64,000 nt of DNA from Collybiopsis luxurians FD-317 M1. Taxonomy: Eukaryota > Basidiomycota > Agaricomycetes > Agaricales > Omphalotaceae. Shown piece after piece: positions 23,722 to 35,399 of this stretch (its first letter is position 1; each line of letters begins with the position of its first letter). The stretch lies in NCBI GenBank assembly GCA_000827265.1, contig KN834838.1, positions 98,398 to 162,397 on the forward strand, written 5' to 3'. The notes under the pieces were generated by a model, which was not told the DNA's origin, ran no database searches, and worked only from the letters and a program-made list of their open reading frames with translations. Both the position numbers and the translations under genes were made by a program.

Positions 23722-24760
23722 CGTCGACTTGATGATATGCACTATGGCATCGCTAAGTACCTAAAATGCCTTACATATGCACCTCTTGAAAAGCCTTCCC
23801 AAATCCTGGAACTTGGGTAAGATCATTAAAACTACAACTCTTCATCTATTTGCTCATATACCCAAAGTTCTGGCACAGGAGCATGGTGAGGATTTTCCTG
23901 CGCAATATTTAATTTTCAGTATTGAGCTGTCGTTGTCTTTAGGTCCGTCGAGGCCGCGAAAACATACCCCTCTGCTCAGGTTGTAGCTGCGGATATGTCA
24001 CCGCTGCCGGAAACGTGAGTAATCAACAGGTCCCGATAAGCAGAAGTATTCACCGAATGCTGTTCAGCCTTTCTCTGCCACCAAACGTGAGCTTCAAGAA
24101 GATGGACTTTCTCGACCCGTTTCCATTTCCTCCGGGCTCATTTGATGTCGTTCATATGCGCTTTGTGATGATACATGTGGGCTTTCGGAATGATGTTCAA
24201 CAGATCTCCGTTTCTGACATTTCGTAATAGTTACCAGAGCCGGACAAGTACATCTCTCGTCTAGCATCGCTACTCCGACCAGGGGGATGGCTCTTACTCG
24301 AGGACGTCAATCACACTCTTCTGGATGCAAATAAACCTGTAGGACCAGGTGTGGAAACTTTGTACCGAGGATACCGTCAGCATATGCATAAGCAAGGTGT
24401 CGACCCTGGAGTAGGGGCTAGGTTGAAAACTATGCTCGAGACATCGAAGGAGTTCAGCGAAGTTAGCGAGAGTGTCATTCCTTGCTATATGAACCCCAAT
24501 AGCACGACTGGTAAGCCTTTTCGGATTCAATGCTGGACTACTGACGAATAAACTTTTTTTTCTTGGCAGATCCAGCTCTTCAGGATCTCGGAGAGATTCT
24601 GAAATATTCCATTGACGGGGTGTATGTCGGAATTATGGATAAAGTAGGCCTCGCTGGTGGAATAACGCCCGAGATCTTACGTGCATGGAGGAGAGAAATA
24701 AATGAGCCTGGAAGGGATCTTCGCATTGACATGCACCTCACTTGGTCGAGGAAGGCATGA
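23722..24760 (+). CDS. SAM-dependent methyltransferase (class I), intron-rich; 5' end unresolved
   Basis: From about 23722 the spliced frame reads RRLDDMHYGIAKY, TYAPLEKPS, then motif I LELGSGTGAW, VVAADMSP, a motif near 'FDVVHMRFVMIH', 'LLRPGGWLLLEDV' and the C-terminal 'LHLTWSRKA'-like end at TGA 24760. Introns are 23817-23867, 23886-23942, 24015-24067, 24177-24230 and 24511-24569, all GT-AG. The middle of motif I lies on an 18-nt exon, 23868-23885. This pattern is common in mushroom secondary-metabolism and LaeA-like methyltransferases. The substrate is unknown. Coding upstream of 23722 probably includes sequence from about 23405, but I could not settle the frame there. Confidence 0.85.
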
Positions 24761-25020
24761 ATTCCATGGCGCAAAAATTTGTTTTTACTTTTCTCATACT
24801 CGGTCTGTGGCCTCGATTAACCACAGCTTAGATTCTCAACCGATATCGACATTGCCATTACCAGAAATTTTACTTTTCCCCTATCTTATGCCTTGAGCCC
24901 TTCATCATGCTCAGGCTATCCACATGTAAAGACATAGGTCTCTTGCTTGTTATTTATCTACATTCTGATCTTATGTTTTTTTTGCCCTGCTATTGGATTG
25001 TAACTGATTTTTTGTGGAAC
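24761..25020. other. Short intergenic spacer
   Basis: This AT-rich 3' flank of the methyltransferase gene runs up to the LTR at 25021. I see nothing else in it. Confidence 0.5.
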
Positions 25021-25590
25021 TGTCACAACTGCAGGCCAAGACCTATCATCTATACTGCACTGACCAACTGAGAAAGGTACACTTTATCCACTAACTGGCT
25101 CTACTGATATGACTGTTGTCATAACATATACTTTTCTGAGCTTGGCTCCTCATCAGAGATAACTACAAGCCTAAAAAGGTACAGATTCATACTATAAGTC
25201 TAGCAGTGAGCAGAGTTATAATCTCTGCACAGTGGTTATAGATGTTACGAATTCTATTTTCTTTATCTTTTTGTTATTATCTTATCTTAGTTCCATTGTT
25301 GTAATTCCATTGTTTTGTTTCTTATGATCGGATTGTTTATTAACTACAGAAATCATACAGTATTGTAAAGGCATGTTCGATGATTGACAGATCGATGTTT
25401 ATTGTATTATTGTCTTTTTGTTGTTATAGGGTTACAATTATTATATTTTACTTACAATTACAATTTTACTTTATTATTCTTTTCTACATATAAATACTGG
25501 TTCATTTAGTAGTATAGTCTTTAGCTTCAATCTCGTCTTTTCTCCTGTATTCAATACTCCTCTCAAACTTCAGTTTTCTTTGATGTGACA
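25021..25590 (+). repeat. Putative 5' LTR of second gypsy element
   Basis: It starts TGTCAC and ends GTGACA, and its 570-bp length is typical. It is called from its end structure and its place upstream of gag, since no second copy is in the window to align. Confidence 0.55.
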
Positions 25591-26484
25591 CCTGGTTGAT
25601 ATTTTACTGAGGGCCTTTGCTGCTATATCTTGGTAGTCGACTACAGTCACTGACAGAAGATTGAAGCTTATCCTTACCACCTGTCATGAAGCTCTATCCA
25701 GACCTTCTGCATACTTATACGCTCAGTGCTTCCTTACTCCATATTCATATCCTTGGATTAATTGTTATATTTGAACCTTGACCTAACACTGTTGACTGTA
25801 TCTTTAACTGTAGAGAGGCTGGCCAAGTGTCTTAACTGAGGTGGACAAACTGACCAGGGCAATCAAACATAGCATTCAGAAACTCTAGCAGTCGCTTGCA
25901 AGCTACGCTAAAGACAATGACCTGTGGGCAGCGTGGACATTTGCAAACCTGCACCATAATCCTTTCCTCATACCTACACTTTGGTATAACTGTTTTCCAT
26001 ACATTCTATTTGTTGTGATACTACATAAGCACCTAACCTTTTCTTACCTATATTTCTCTATGTTATCCTTGAGTGAAGGGCAATGCACATTTGGATTTTA
26101 TTTTATTTTCTTTCCCCAACAAACTATTTTTGGTTATCCAAGTAATTGCACCATTTGCTTCAGTCTTTGTGCTGGCATAACTGCTTAAAAAGGGCACATA
26201 ATGTTGAGACCGACATGCTGTGCAGTGGTAGCTTAAAGCATTGGTTCCAATCTTCAGAGATGAATCTTTTTGACAAGGACATAGGCCTATTTTGAGTTAG
26301 AGGCTGCTCATGTTACTCAGCAAGTACCAGAAGATAGTGGACTGAAGTCACACCTCAGACTTAAAAAGTGGCAAATTCTTCAAGATTTACCTCATTCTGA
26401 CCTACCTTACCAACTATCCTATCCACACCCTCACATTCTTCACACACTCCTACCACACCTCCATCCTCAAATACTCCATGCACC

Positions 26485-27580
26485 ATGTCTGAACAATCCA
26501 TGCATGCCAATCCCTTACCAACCCAAACTCTACCTATTTTTGATCTGAGTCAAGGGACCATTAACAATTGGGTCCAAAACCATTTGGGACCTTAGATCTA
26601 CAATCAAATCCATAGATTCTGGGTAGAAGCAGAAGCCAAAGCTGGACCTGCTGTAGAAGAAGATGATGATCCAAGTCCTCCTGGCCAAATGCCAAAAGGC
26701 AAAGGTCAGGCACGATCTCCTTCTCCACCTCCTCTCCCACCAACACCACCAATTGATATTGGCAGTCTAAGGCTGTATCTGACTGGAAAGTCATTGTTGA
26801 AGGAACTGCCAATCTTTGACAGTAATAAGGACTTTTACCTAGAATGGCAAAGGAAGCTGTTCACGTACATCTGTGACCTGAGGAATTGGATCACCACAGA
26901 CACAGAATGTATTGACATTACATTCTCATATATTGAAGGACCAAAAGTCAGGGTCTGGGTCTAGAATTTCCATTCCAATTATTACTCAGAAGAACAAGAA
27001 TATTGGATTGTGAACTGGAGATTTGTGAAACAAGAATTGAATAGACAGTTCTTGGATAGAACAAGGGTCGACAAGGTGCAGGAAGAATTTGAGAGAATTT
27101 GGCAAAGGGCAGGAGAGAAGGCCACAGATTTCTTTACTCAATTCAAGATCTGTATGAATATGGCAAGGTATAAGAAGACCGATACCTATGTCAGGAAACA
27201 ATTGGAGAGAATTGTAAACCTGGCAATCATAGACAAGATCTTTGGGTTTGAACACATGCCCATGGGATACGAGGCATGGAAAGACACTATTATTGGGTTA
27301 GATGAGATGTGGGACAGAAGGAAGGAATCTCAGAAGTCTTGGGGTTCAGTTTGGTCTAATTGGTTCTCAGGAAAATCGGCAAACATGGCACAGGTTCCAA
27401 AACAGACAGCTCTGGTAGCACAGCAATTGACACCTGTTCATCAGGATCAAAGGGACAGTACTGGCACAACATTCAGTGGCACTGGTCACCCCATGGATTT
27501 GGACAAAGCTCAATCTGAAGGTTGATGCTTCTGCTGAGGTGAAAAAGGCCACTTAGCATGAAACTGTCCTAAACCCTGTC
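26485..27580 (+). pseudogene. gag of second gypsy element
   Basis: ATG 26485 (MSEQSMHANPLPTQ) opens a frame that stays in register to about 27580 apart from stop codons: TAG at about 26593 and 26962, then TGA at 27523, 27538 and 27559. The Pro-rich linker (about 26720-26755) precedes a retrotransposon gag capsid region with WQRKLFTYI and 'VKQELNRQF'. The zinc knuckle CX2C...GHX4C lies at about 27529-27570, and two of its Arg positions are TGA. These TGA codons fit CGA to TGA decay; the two TAG codons would need CAG to TAG. Confidence 0.8.
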
Positions 27581-29065
27581 AGACTACCATTTGAACTGTT
27601 GAAATTGATCCAGAGTCCAACAACAGAGGTCCTATCAAACTGGTCACTAATATTCAGCAAATGTTTTCTTCTCTTGGCATGGAAGAGTGAGCTGCGCTCA
27701 CTAAAGAATTGGGTTTTGTCTTGACTCCGCAGTGGATACAGGTTCTGTGGAGAACAATTCAGTTATGGACAAAGATTCAGATAAATATGTAGATAGTAGT
27801 ATTGTATACATGGTAGATACTACTCCAGCACAATCTACTAAATTATCATCTAAACCAAGCAAAAACCCTGTAAGATATAAGCCATGGACACCAGAATTGC
27901 TTAATCAAATTCTTCGAGAAGCAAACATGCTGAGAGCAGTAGGACACCTGAGAGCATGGATGCTGAATCAGCATGAAAAAGAAGCATTGGAACAAACAGT
28001 ATTGGCAATTCAACAATTGACACATGATGACACTTTAATGGCTATCAAAAGTCTAAAAAAGAATAAGAAATTTGTCCGAGGAACTAAAGGACAAGATCTT
28101 AAACTAAGTGTTATCATTGAACATCAGAAACAACACTCATATTAAGGCTAATGCCTTACTGGATAGTGGAGCAACAGGGTCCTGTGTAAACAGAGATTTT
28201 GTTAGTCATCATAATCTTCACATCCAGAAACTTCTGATCAAAATACTGGTTTATAATGCTGATGGTTCTCTCAATGCCAATGGATCTATAGACAGATATA
28301 CAGAAGTACAAATGACAATTGAAGATCATACAGAAAAGATTGAGTTAGCTGTAACCAATCTTGGAAGTACTGATATCTTTTTAGGTCTCGATTAGCTTCA
28401 TTTTCATAATCCATCAATAGATTGGCTGGAATTGCTGATAACTTTTAATTGTTGTCCTGATAAATGTGGTTACAATCCTTGGTGGGTCACTCTGGAAGAA
28501 CAGTCCTTAAATAAACTTTTGGAGGGGGATCATATGTTTATATTCAATTGGGAAGGTTATGTTCATAATTATGGACACCTTCGTACAATAAAACTGTCAA
28601 ATGATGCAGCTGAACAATATGTTTGAGATCATCCAGCTGTATTCAATAAACAAGGATTTGACTCATTACCAGATAGACAACCATGGGATCATGCAATAGA
28701 ATTGACACCCAGATCTAAACCAGTAGACTGTAAGGTTTACCCTTTAAATCTGAATGAGCAAAAAGTACTTGATGATTTTTTGGAAGAAAATTTACAATCA
28801 GGACAAATTCGACCATCTATATCACCTATGGCTTCACTGTTTTTCTTTGTAAAGAAAAAGATGGTAGTCTTCAACCAGTACAGGATTATTGTAAACTCAA
28901 TGAAATGACAGTTAAGAATTGATATCCTCTTCTGTTAATTCAAGAACTCATTGATAAGTTAAAAGGCACTAAGGTATTCTCCAAAATGGACATTCATTGG
29001 GGATACAATAACATTTGAATTAAAGAAGGAGACAAGTGGAAAGCTGCTTTTAGGACTAATTGCAG
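27581..29065 (+). pseudogene. Protease and N-terminal reverse transcriptase of second gypsy element
   Basis: A linker frame (27732-28145) leads into a protease with LLDSGATGSCV near 28153-28190. After TAG at about 28393 comes the spacer 'HNPSIDWLE', then the RT entry region with '[26 protein letters not shown]' (28629-28706), '[16 protein letters not shown]' and 'SKMDIHWGYNN'. Stops at about 28624, 28918 and 29017 are TGA. The YXDD active site is absent because the element is cut before it. This is an inactive relic. Confidence 0.8.
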
Positions 29066-29261
29066 ACTGTGTGCAGGAATGCCAGTTGAGACTGACAGTG
29101 TCAATGATAACCCAGGAACTGCAGGTGTCCAGAAGGGCATATACTAACACTGTGATTATACAATGAGACTGATTATAGCAAGTTGTACATTATTTACAAT
29201 ATGGTTGCTATTGCAAATCTGAATAATAATAATTGAATTGCATTACCAAGTCCCATCCCTC

Positions 29262-29797
29262 TGTCACAAAGTGGTGTACAGTGGAGTAACTTATCAGAAT
29301 GCAATGATCAGTTTTAAACAGAGGTTGCTCCTGGTCCTAATCGACAGAGTTAATTAACTAGTCTACTGGTACAGGCAGGATACTCACCTGGTCCCAATCG
29401 ACAGAGAGGTCAAGATGGGGACTCAGGTTACAGGCAGTAGGTATATATACTGTAGTAAGCTGTGCGAGAGACTAATGCTACTGGAGGATAAGACAAGAAA
29501 CTAATGCTACTGGAAGACAACAGCTAAGTGACAGCTATGAGAATAAAAGCTATGGAGCATGTGGTCATGCAACAGATGCAAGAAGAGAAACAAGGAACAG
29601 TTCATTAATAAAACAATGACAGTGGGAACAAAATAGAAAAAGAACAATGATACTGTGTGGAGTGGAGATAGGAAGGAGTCATATGTCCAAAAGGTATTGA
29701 TATGAAAGTTAGTCATAAATGCGGTCATGTGAAAGGTGTATAGTAAAAGGAAAATGAATAGGGGTTAGGAATAGGTGATTGTACCAGCTTTATGACA
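29262..29797. repeat. Solo LTR with 5-bp target duplication CCCTC
   Basis: This 536-bp unit begins TGTCACAAAG and ends CTTTATGACA, with partly inverted ends. It is flanked on both sides by CCCTC (29257-29261 and 29798-29802). There is no internal element sequence, so it is an LTR left by recombination between two LTRs. The strand is uncertain. Confidence 0.75.
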
Positions 29798-30049
29798 CCC
29801 TCCTCCCATATTTTGCAGTACACTGTGCCTCAGCACCTTTGGGCCTCCCAATGCTGCTTCCTATTTTGAGCAAATCAAGATCTCAAATCTGAAATGACAA
29901 AATTAGCCCTCAATTGCATTGGAACAATGATGTAGTCAGGGACTTCCATAGAGGAATTATGATGGTAGTGTACATATCAAAATTACTACACGTTGTTGCA
30001 TTACTACATGGTCTACAACATATTCCAAAAAGGCAATCATACAAAATTC

Positions 30050-31784
30050 CAATTTTTGTCTTCCAAACAAATCACACCCATTCCCTCCCTCAACATATGC
30101 AATGGCTCTGCCCAGGTTTCCTCATAATGTTGTTTGATCTTGTGCTGAATTTCAGCCTGTCTGTATGCATACACAACATGACCTTGAGCAACCTCCAGTG
30201 TGTCTCAGAAGAACCCAGGTTCTTGTTCCAAGCCAGGGTTTTTCTGAAGATCTTTGGCCAGGAGGGCCCAACACTCCCATATATCAGCTTCAAATTCAAA
30301 GAACTTCATTGTACACCTCATTTCTTCCTGCAAATAAATCCCCTCCTCCTGCCAGCAGTGTGTTCAAGCCCAAGCTTTACAGTAAAAAATTTGTAGCACT
30401 ATTACAGGGGATCACATCAGAGAATTTCCTTATGAAGAAAAGGCAAGACCTACATTTGTCTATGGCTTCTTTGCTGTTTGGGTTGATCTTGGCATTATTC
30501 CAGCTCCACAACAGAGAGGATTTGTCTGAAGCATTGTCTAATGCATCCCTTCCTATCCCACAAATGTCCACATCTCATAGTTCCCTAAACACCATCTCTA
30601 TCCCAGGGTAACCTAGTTGCCAGGCCATCTGGTAAACAGACTCAAAATGGATGCAGTAGTGTGCTACACATGCACCAATCTTTGCTGTAACTGTAGCAAT
30701 AGCTTTGGACAATCAAGAGCCATCATACTGACCATGAGTGTGTTCAAGCTTGTACTGAATGATGACTATACAACTGAGGAGATATTTCCAAAGAGTTTCC
30801 AGTGCATCCAGACCCTGCACAAACTGTAAGTGTCATTCAATTTCAACAAGGTGTTGAGGGCAATTGCTCTCACTTTTGAGTACAGCAGAAGGGAGGAAGA
30901 GAGGGATCTCAGATGCAGTGCTAGTTGACAGGATTTTTTGGTCACAAAGCAGCCAAGCATTGGGCATATGAAGCTGTTGAGTATTGAACCAAGTGACAAT
31001 CTGTCAGCAAAGGTTAGTGGCATGTTCCTTGATCTTTGCCTGCTGGAGTGGTGTAGCATGTTGTCCAAGGTGGTCAGTGTCCCACTTCAAACAACATCTA
31101 GGTGCTAGTCAGCGGCAAAAGCTGTGAGTGGAAACACTTACTGGAGTTCCTCTAACTTGAGGCCCTGAACCAGCAACTAGAGTAGTGAGACCTCCAGATC
31201 AATCAATTGCAGTTTCAACTGAGCACACTCTTTGTCCATTGCTGCCAGCTGAAGTTGGACTTTGTGATAAGTCAAAGCTATGGGCAGTGTAAGCATTAGA
31301 ATGAAAAAATTAAAACCAGATTAGTTACATCTGATTGTGGCAATGAGAAGGTTCAGTTTTCTGGGATCCTTCTCCTAAGCCTCAATGGCCTCATTCCATG
31401 CTCTCACATCTACTGTATCCATTGTATTGTGCAGATCCCTAAATGCAGTCACTGCCACTGGTCAATTTTTCAGCACATTGTTGATACATTAGATCATGTA
31501 TGAAGCTGAAAATACTTGTAAATAAATCCACAAACCATTGAAAAAAAAAAAGAAAAAAGAGTACTTAAAGTTATGTTTTTATGCCAGTTATTATCCCCAA
31601 AGTGATCATCTATTGTGTCCCACTGGCCTCCCAGAGACATCCTCTTTGTGCTACTGGCGAGTGGGTTTTTGACATGCCAGACACACTCAGGAGACTCAGC
31701 ATCTGTATGACTAACCCCCAGCAACCAGCTATATGAAAATGCTTCTCAACAAAGTTCTTGATGAGCATTCAGATGGAATTTTGG
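30050..31784 (-). pseudogene. KDZ transposase gene, C-terminal part
   Basis: Read on the minus strand from the Tc1 insertion, the frame gives PKFHLNAHQELC, then GVSHTDAESPE, 'GGQWDTIDDHFGDNNW', typical of KDZ transposases. After an intron come 'HKVQLQLAAMDKECAQLKLQL', 'IPLFLPSAV', 'DALDNASDKSSLLWSW', and near 30320-30200 'EEMRCTMKFFEFEADIW' with a helical tail to about 30050. Several TGA and TAG codons interrupt it, such as the TGA in place of Arg right after HQELC. KDZ elements are large DNA transposons typical of Agaricomycetes. The N-terminal half lies at 33572-34806, beyond the Tc1 element. Confidence 0.85.
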
Positions 31785-32030
31785 TACAGTGACAGCGGAA
31801 ATTGATGAACCACCCAAAAAGGGTTATTATATTCCCACGCACCTGGGAGTTGTTCCTATCATCGTTCCGAGCTCAAAAAAAGTACTAAAGAGGCAATTTA
31901 AGATTATAGAAAATATGTAGATATGCTATATAGCTTACTTACAGCTTTAGCTACAAAATATATATATACAATCATTGTAAGAAACAACAACAAGCTCGAA
32001 AATATGGCAAGAACACAGTTTGGAAATATT

Positions 32031-33492
32031 TCAGTACTTGGTCCACAGGCCTTTCACCTCCAAAAGCTTTGCAATACGATGGGGAACAGAGTTGTAAACC
32101 TTCTGAACATATTCATTGAAGCTTGGGCAGTACCATTCCTCTTTCCAGTGCCTTCCACNNNNNNNNNNNNNNNNNNNNNNNNNNNNNNNNNNNNNNNNNN
32201 NNNNNNNNNNNNNNNNNNNNNNNNNNNNNNNNNNNNNNNNNNNNNNNNNNNNNNNNNNNNNNNNNNNNNNNNNNNNNNNNNNNNNNNNNNNNNNNNNNNN
32301 NNNNNNNNNNNNNNNNNNNNNNNNNNNNNNNNNNNNNNNNNNNNNNNNNNNNNNNNNNNNNNNNNNNNNNNNNNNNNNNNNNNNNNNNNNNNNNNNNNNN
32401 NNNNNNNNNNNNNNNNNNNNNNNNNNNNNNNNNNNNNNNNNNNNNNNNNNNNNNNNNNNNNNNNNNNNNNNNNNNNNNNNNNNNNNNNNNNNNNNNNNNN
32501 NNNNNNNNNNNNNNCTTCCAGTGCCTTCCACAACTCATCTGGATTTTTTGGCTGTTGCTCCCGCTTCAACACCTGCTGCTCCAGATAGTCCCAGGCATTC
32601 TCGATGGGGGAAAGGTCAGGAGAATTAGGAGGCCACTTGAGAGTGTAGATGTCATGGTCAGAGAGCCATTTTTGAGTGGCATACGAGGTGTGTTTGCTGT
32701 CATTGTCTTGCTGGAAGATCCAGTGTTGAGATGAATAACCATGTTCAGCAATGGTAGGGAGGAGTGAAGTTTTGAGGATATGAATGTATTGGAGGCTTTT
32801 CATGTTACCTTCAATCCTATGGAGCCTTCCAACACCCTCTCGAGTGATGCACCCCCACACATTCACCTTTCTAGAGCCCAACCCCCGCCGAACATGCTGT
32901 GAAACATTGCGACGGACAAGCTGATCAACACCCTTCCATCTGCGACACCAACGCTTCCCATCTGAGCCATCCATACTGAATTTTGACTCATCAGAAAAAA
33001 CAACTATGAATTTCTTCCACTCTTCTGGATCCTGCCAATCCTGCCATGTCTGACCAAAAGCATGTCGTTTTGCAATCTTGAGTGGGTCAAGGAAGGGTTT
33101 CTGGCAGCGAACAAAGCCTTCAAGGCCTTGCTGGGAGATATTTTTGCGTATAGTGCGGGGAGGAATGGATGGGAAGAGTTGGCGGCGAAGGTCTGCACAG
33201 TCATCAACTTGTCCACTTTCGATGGCATTTACACCAGCCTCGATCATCTCATCAGTGAAGCAATGAGGGCGGCCAGTATGCTTGCCATAGTCATAAAGAC
33301 CATGTTCTTTTGCGTGCTTATAATTCGAGAGATAGTGACATGTGTAGCTGAAGTATTTCTGAATTCTGGAGCATTTTTCACTATCCAGCGAAAGGATTTA
33401 TTCATGTCATCATGATACAGAAGGATAGCTTTTCATTTGGTAGGTGTATAGAAGGGTGCAGGGCACCGTTTGCGCTGATAATTTGACGGCAT
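32031..33492 (-). pseudogene. Tc1-family transposase (DD34E), with frameshift and stop
   Basis: ATG 33492 starts an N-terminal region with helix-turn-helix character. An in-frame TGA (CGA-like) lies at about 33433-33435 and a frameshift near 33325. Then follow 'KHTGRPHCFTDEM', 'RTIRKNISQQGL' and the catalytic core. The three acidic residues lie in FSDESKFSMDG, WIFQQDNDSKHTS and SPIENAWDYLE. There are 34 residues between the second Asp and the Glu, which is the Tc1 DD34E type. The C-terminus 'VYNSVPHRIAKLLEVKG...TKY' ends at 32031 on the far side of the gap. The product would bind the inverted repeats and catalyse cut-and-paste into TA sites. This copy should be inactive. Confidence 0.9.
32159..32514. 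other. Assembly gap (356 N), probably spurious
   Basis: The bases just left of the gap (TTCCAGTGCCTTCCAC) are repeated just right of it. The transposase reads from KALE on one side to EEWYCPSF on the other with nothing missing compared with typical Tc1 proteins. The two contig ends therefore seem to overlap. Confidence 0.7.
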
Positions 33493-33571
33493 AGTGGGGG
33501 TTCAAGTACATGGAGCATTTAAGTGCCAGCCTTCCCAATTTGGGGTGGTTCATCAATTTCCGCCGTCACTG

Positions 33572-34806
33572 TACAAGGAATTGGAAGCTGTCATGCATTT
33601 GAGGTGGGCAAAGCAGTATAGGATACTCATTGACCCTGCTCCAAAAATTGATGGAGTACTGGCAGTTAACATCATAGCTGGAAACCACATTTTGCAGGGG
33701 AGAGCTTGGAGCAGCAGCAAATTTGAGGCTGTAAAGCCAAGCAAAATTTACATCAACATATCTACAAGTGAAGGGAATCAGTCTTAACAAAAGAAGGGGC
33801 AGGACATAAATACCAACCTTTTCTTGACACATAAATCAGTAGTCCCTTGAGGACAAAAACAGTCATGCTGTGCACAAAAAACACTAAATACTCCTGTCAT
33901 AGTACAGTTCTGTTCTCTAGCTGTCTGAGAACCACTAACAGCTTTATGATCATTGCAAGTCAAGCATTCAGGAGGAAACCTCTTGTCAAAGGTTTCAATG
34001 TGGTATCGGTGCTCAACAGGGTCAACAAAGTATGCCTAACTGACTGTTAGCCCTGGGTCTTGAGCTTCAGAAGAGGTATTGAGACAAATGGCCTTATGTT
34101 CCCATCCATGGTGGTGAAAAGCCTGTGAATCCACCTAGGCCTGTATGTTAGCTTCTCTTCTCACTACATACAAAAAAAGGCACTTACAATTTATCAGGGA
34201 AGGTTTTCAACTGTTCATGTGGGACATTTACACCAGGATATGGACATGCAGGACATCTCACTGCTAAATTTCCAGGACCTGCTGCCTCCACACCCTGCAC
34301 ATGGTGTCCAAACCCCATCCATTTGTTGACCCTAATGCATCAAAACTTGCCTACCATTCTCTGGAACTTGCAAATGCAATTCTATCATAGAAGTGTTAGC
34401 TAGTTGCAATAGTCTGGGGCTTAATGTACTGAGGGGATGTTTATCCCAGTGTTATCTGTGAGGCATTCCAGGCTATTATACATATGTTCTGCATAGATCT
34501 TGGACATGAAACTGAGGAGTTGAAAGTGATTGAGGAGATCAAAAGAAGCTGTTGTATGGGGGTTTCTAACAGTCACTGGCCAAAGGTGTGCACATAGAAG
34601 CTGTTCTTGGAGAGGCAGGCTGTGGTGACATTCACAAGGTTTGCCCAGGACTGAATGAATTCTGGAGGTGTCCAATATCACAAAGATCTCTGGCGAGGAG
34701 TAGACCAAACACAGATCCATAGGCAAGTGGCTCCCAAGATGCAAAATGTAACCAAGGTTGACAAGGGGCATATCTTGATAGAACTTGCCATTCCAGTGCT
34801 AACTTC
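33572..34806 (-). pseudogene. KDZ transposase gene, N-terminal part with CxC2 region
   Basis: The minus-strand reading starts after an intron acceptor at about 34806 with HWNGKFYQDMPLVNLGY. It continues with 'VILDTSRIHSVLGKPCECHH' and 'SFDLLNHFQLLSF', which fits the CxC2 cysteine-cluster region found in front of KDZ transposases. Next come 'GNLAVRCPACPYPGVNVP' and a cysteine-rich stretch with 'CNDHKAVS...TGVFSVFCAQHDCF'. An intron near 33770-33825 leads to 'RYVDVNFAWLYSLKF' and 'YDVNCQYSINFWSRV', the KDZ core before the insertion. The 5' end is not seen; a low-complexity tract and a solo LTR lie upstream. Stop codons and the insertion make it non-functional. Confidence 0.85.
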
Positions 34807-34954
34807 CTCACCCTCCACTTCCTCACCCTCCAGAGCTAGTAAAAGACCAAGAAACAAATGCAATTAAAAAAGGTAGTAGTTGAGGAGAAAGAGAAGTTAA
34901 GTCAAAACTCAAGTCAATTGAGGGAGAGAGGAGGTAAGGGAGGGTAAGGGGGAG

Positions 34955-35399
34955 TGTTAGGACCTGGTCCTTGAGACTTAAACAGTCAATAAGTTCAGAT
35001 CTAGGCTATTTACCTACAAATATGTAGTGTGGTCTACAATGTCAATGTTGCTGTGTGTAGTTGATAGTGACTGCGGAGACTTAATATAGTCACTGATAAG
35101 AAATTCAGGCAGAGGTCATCAAGCTGAAATGATGACTAAGAGAGTGACAAGAGAGAAAATCAGACAAGATCGCAAAAGCCTCAAAAACCAAGTAAAAATT
35201 AGAATTCAGAAGCTGGGGGATCCCAGTGAAAAGTGTACAGTTTATATACTAAAAACTATGTAGTTATTATGTAATGTTTCCCATGTCAAGTTACCATGGC
35301 AATGGCTGCGGCCCAGTGCCCCAGTGCCAGGACACATCAGTAAAGCCGAAAATTGATAATATGTATTATGCAAACTAAAAAATATGTCAGGTCCTAACA
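34955..35399. repeat. Solo LTR with target duplication GGGAG
   Basis: A 445-bp unit starts TGTTAGGACCTG and ends CAGGTCCTAACA, a perfect 12-bp inverted pair. GGGAG flanks it at 34950-34954 and 35400-35404. No internal domains are present. It has landed in a G/A-rich tract. Confidence 0.88.

Larger units (their letters stand above)
25021..29065 (+). mobile_element. Second Ty3/gypsy element, 3'-truncated
   Basis: A putative 5' LTR (25021-25590; TGTCAC...GTGACA ends; TATA-like ACATATAAATAC near 25486) is followed by an AT-rich leader, a gag with a zinc knuckle, a protease and the first part of reverse transcriptase. Homology stops at about 29065 inside RT, and no matching 3' LTR is present. Reading frames are broken by TGA and TAG codons. 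It belongs to a different lineage from the chromovirus at 555: the gag has no Gly-rich stretch and the LTR does not match. Confidence 0.8.
31787..33571 (-). mobile_element. Tc1/mariner element inserted in KDZ gene
   Basis: Terminal inverted repeats CAGTGACAGCGGAAATTGAT (left) and, inverted, CAGTGACGGCGGAAATTGAT (right) run about 30 bp. The flanking TA dinucleotides (31785-31786 and 33572-33573) are the standard target duplication. Removing the element with one TA restores an open KDZ reading frame across the site. The span includes 356 Ns that probably do not represent real length, so the true element is about 1.4 kb. The encoded transposase is damaged. Confidence 0.93.

Noticed and set aside
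29780..29830. Polypurine-like GGGAGGAGGG (minus) next to the LTR as sign of a full minus-strand element
   Set aside because: Exact CCCTC duplication on both outer sides shows a solo LTR; the purine run is flanking DNA.
31923..32734. Long frames across the N stretch
   Set aside because: Their length comes from unknown bases; only the minus-strand transposase frame has motif support.
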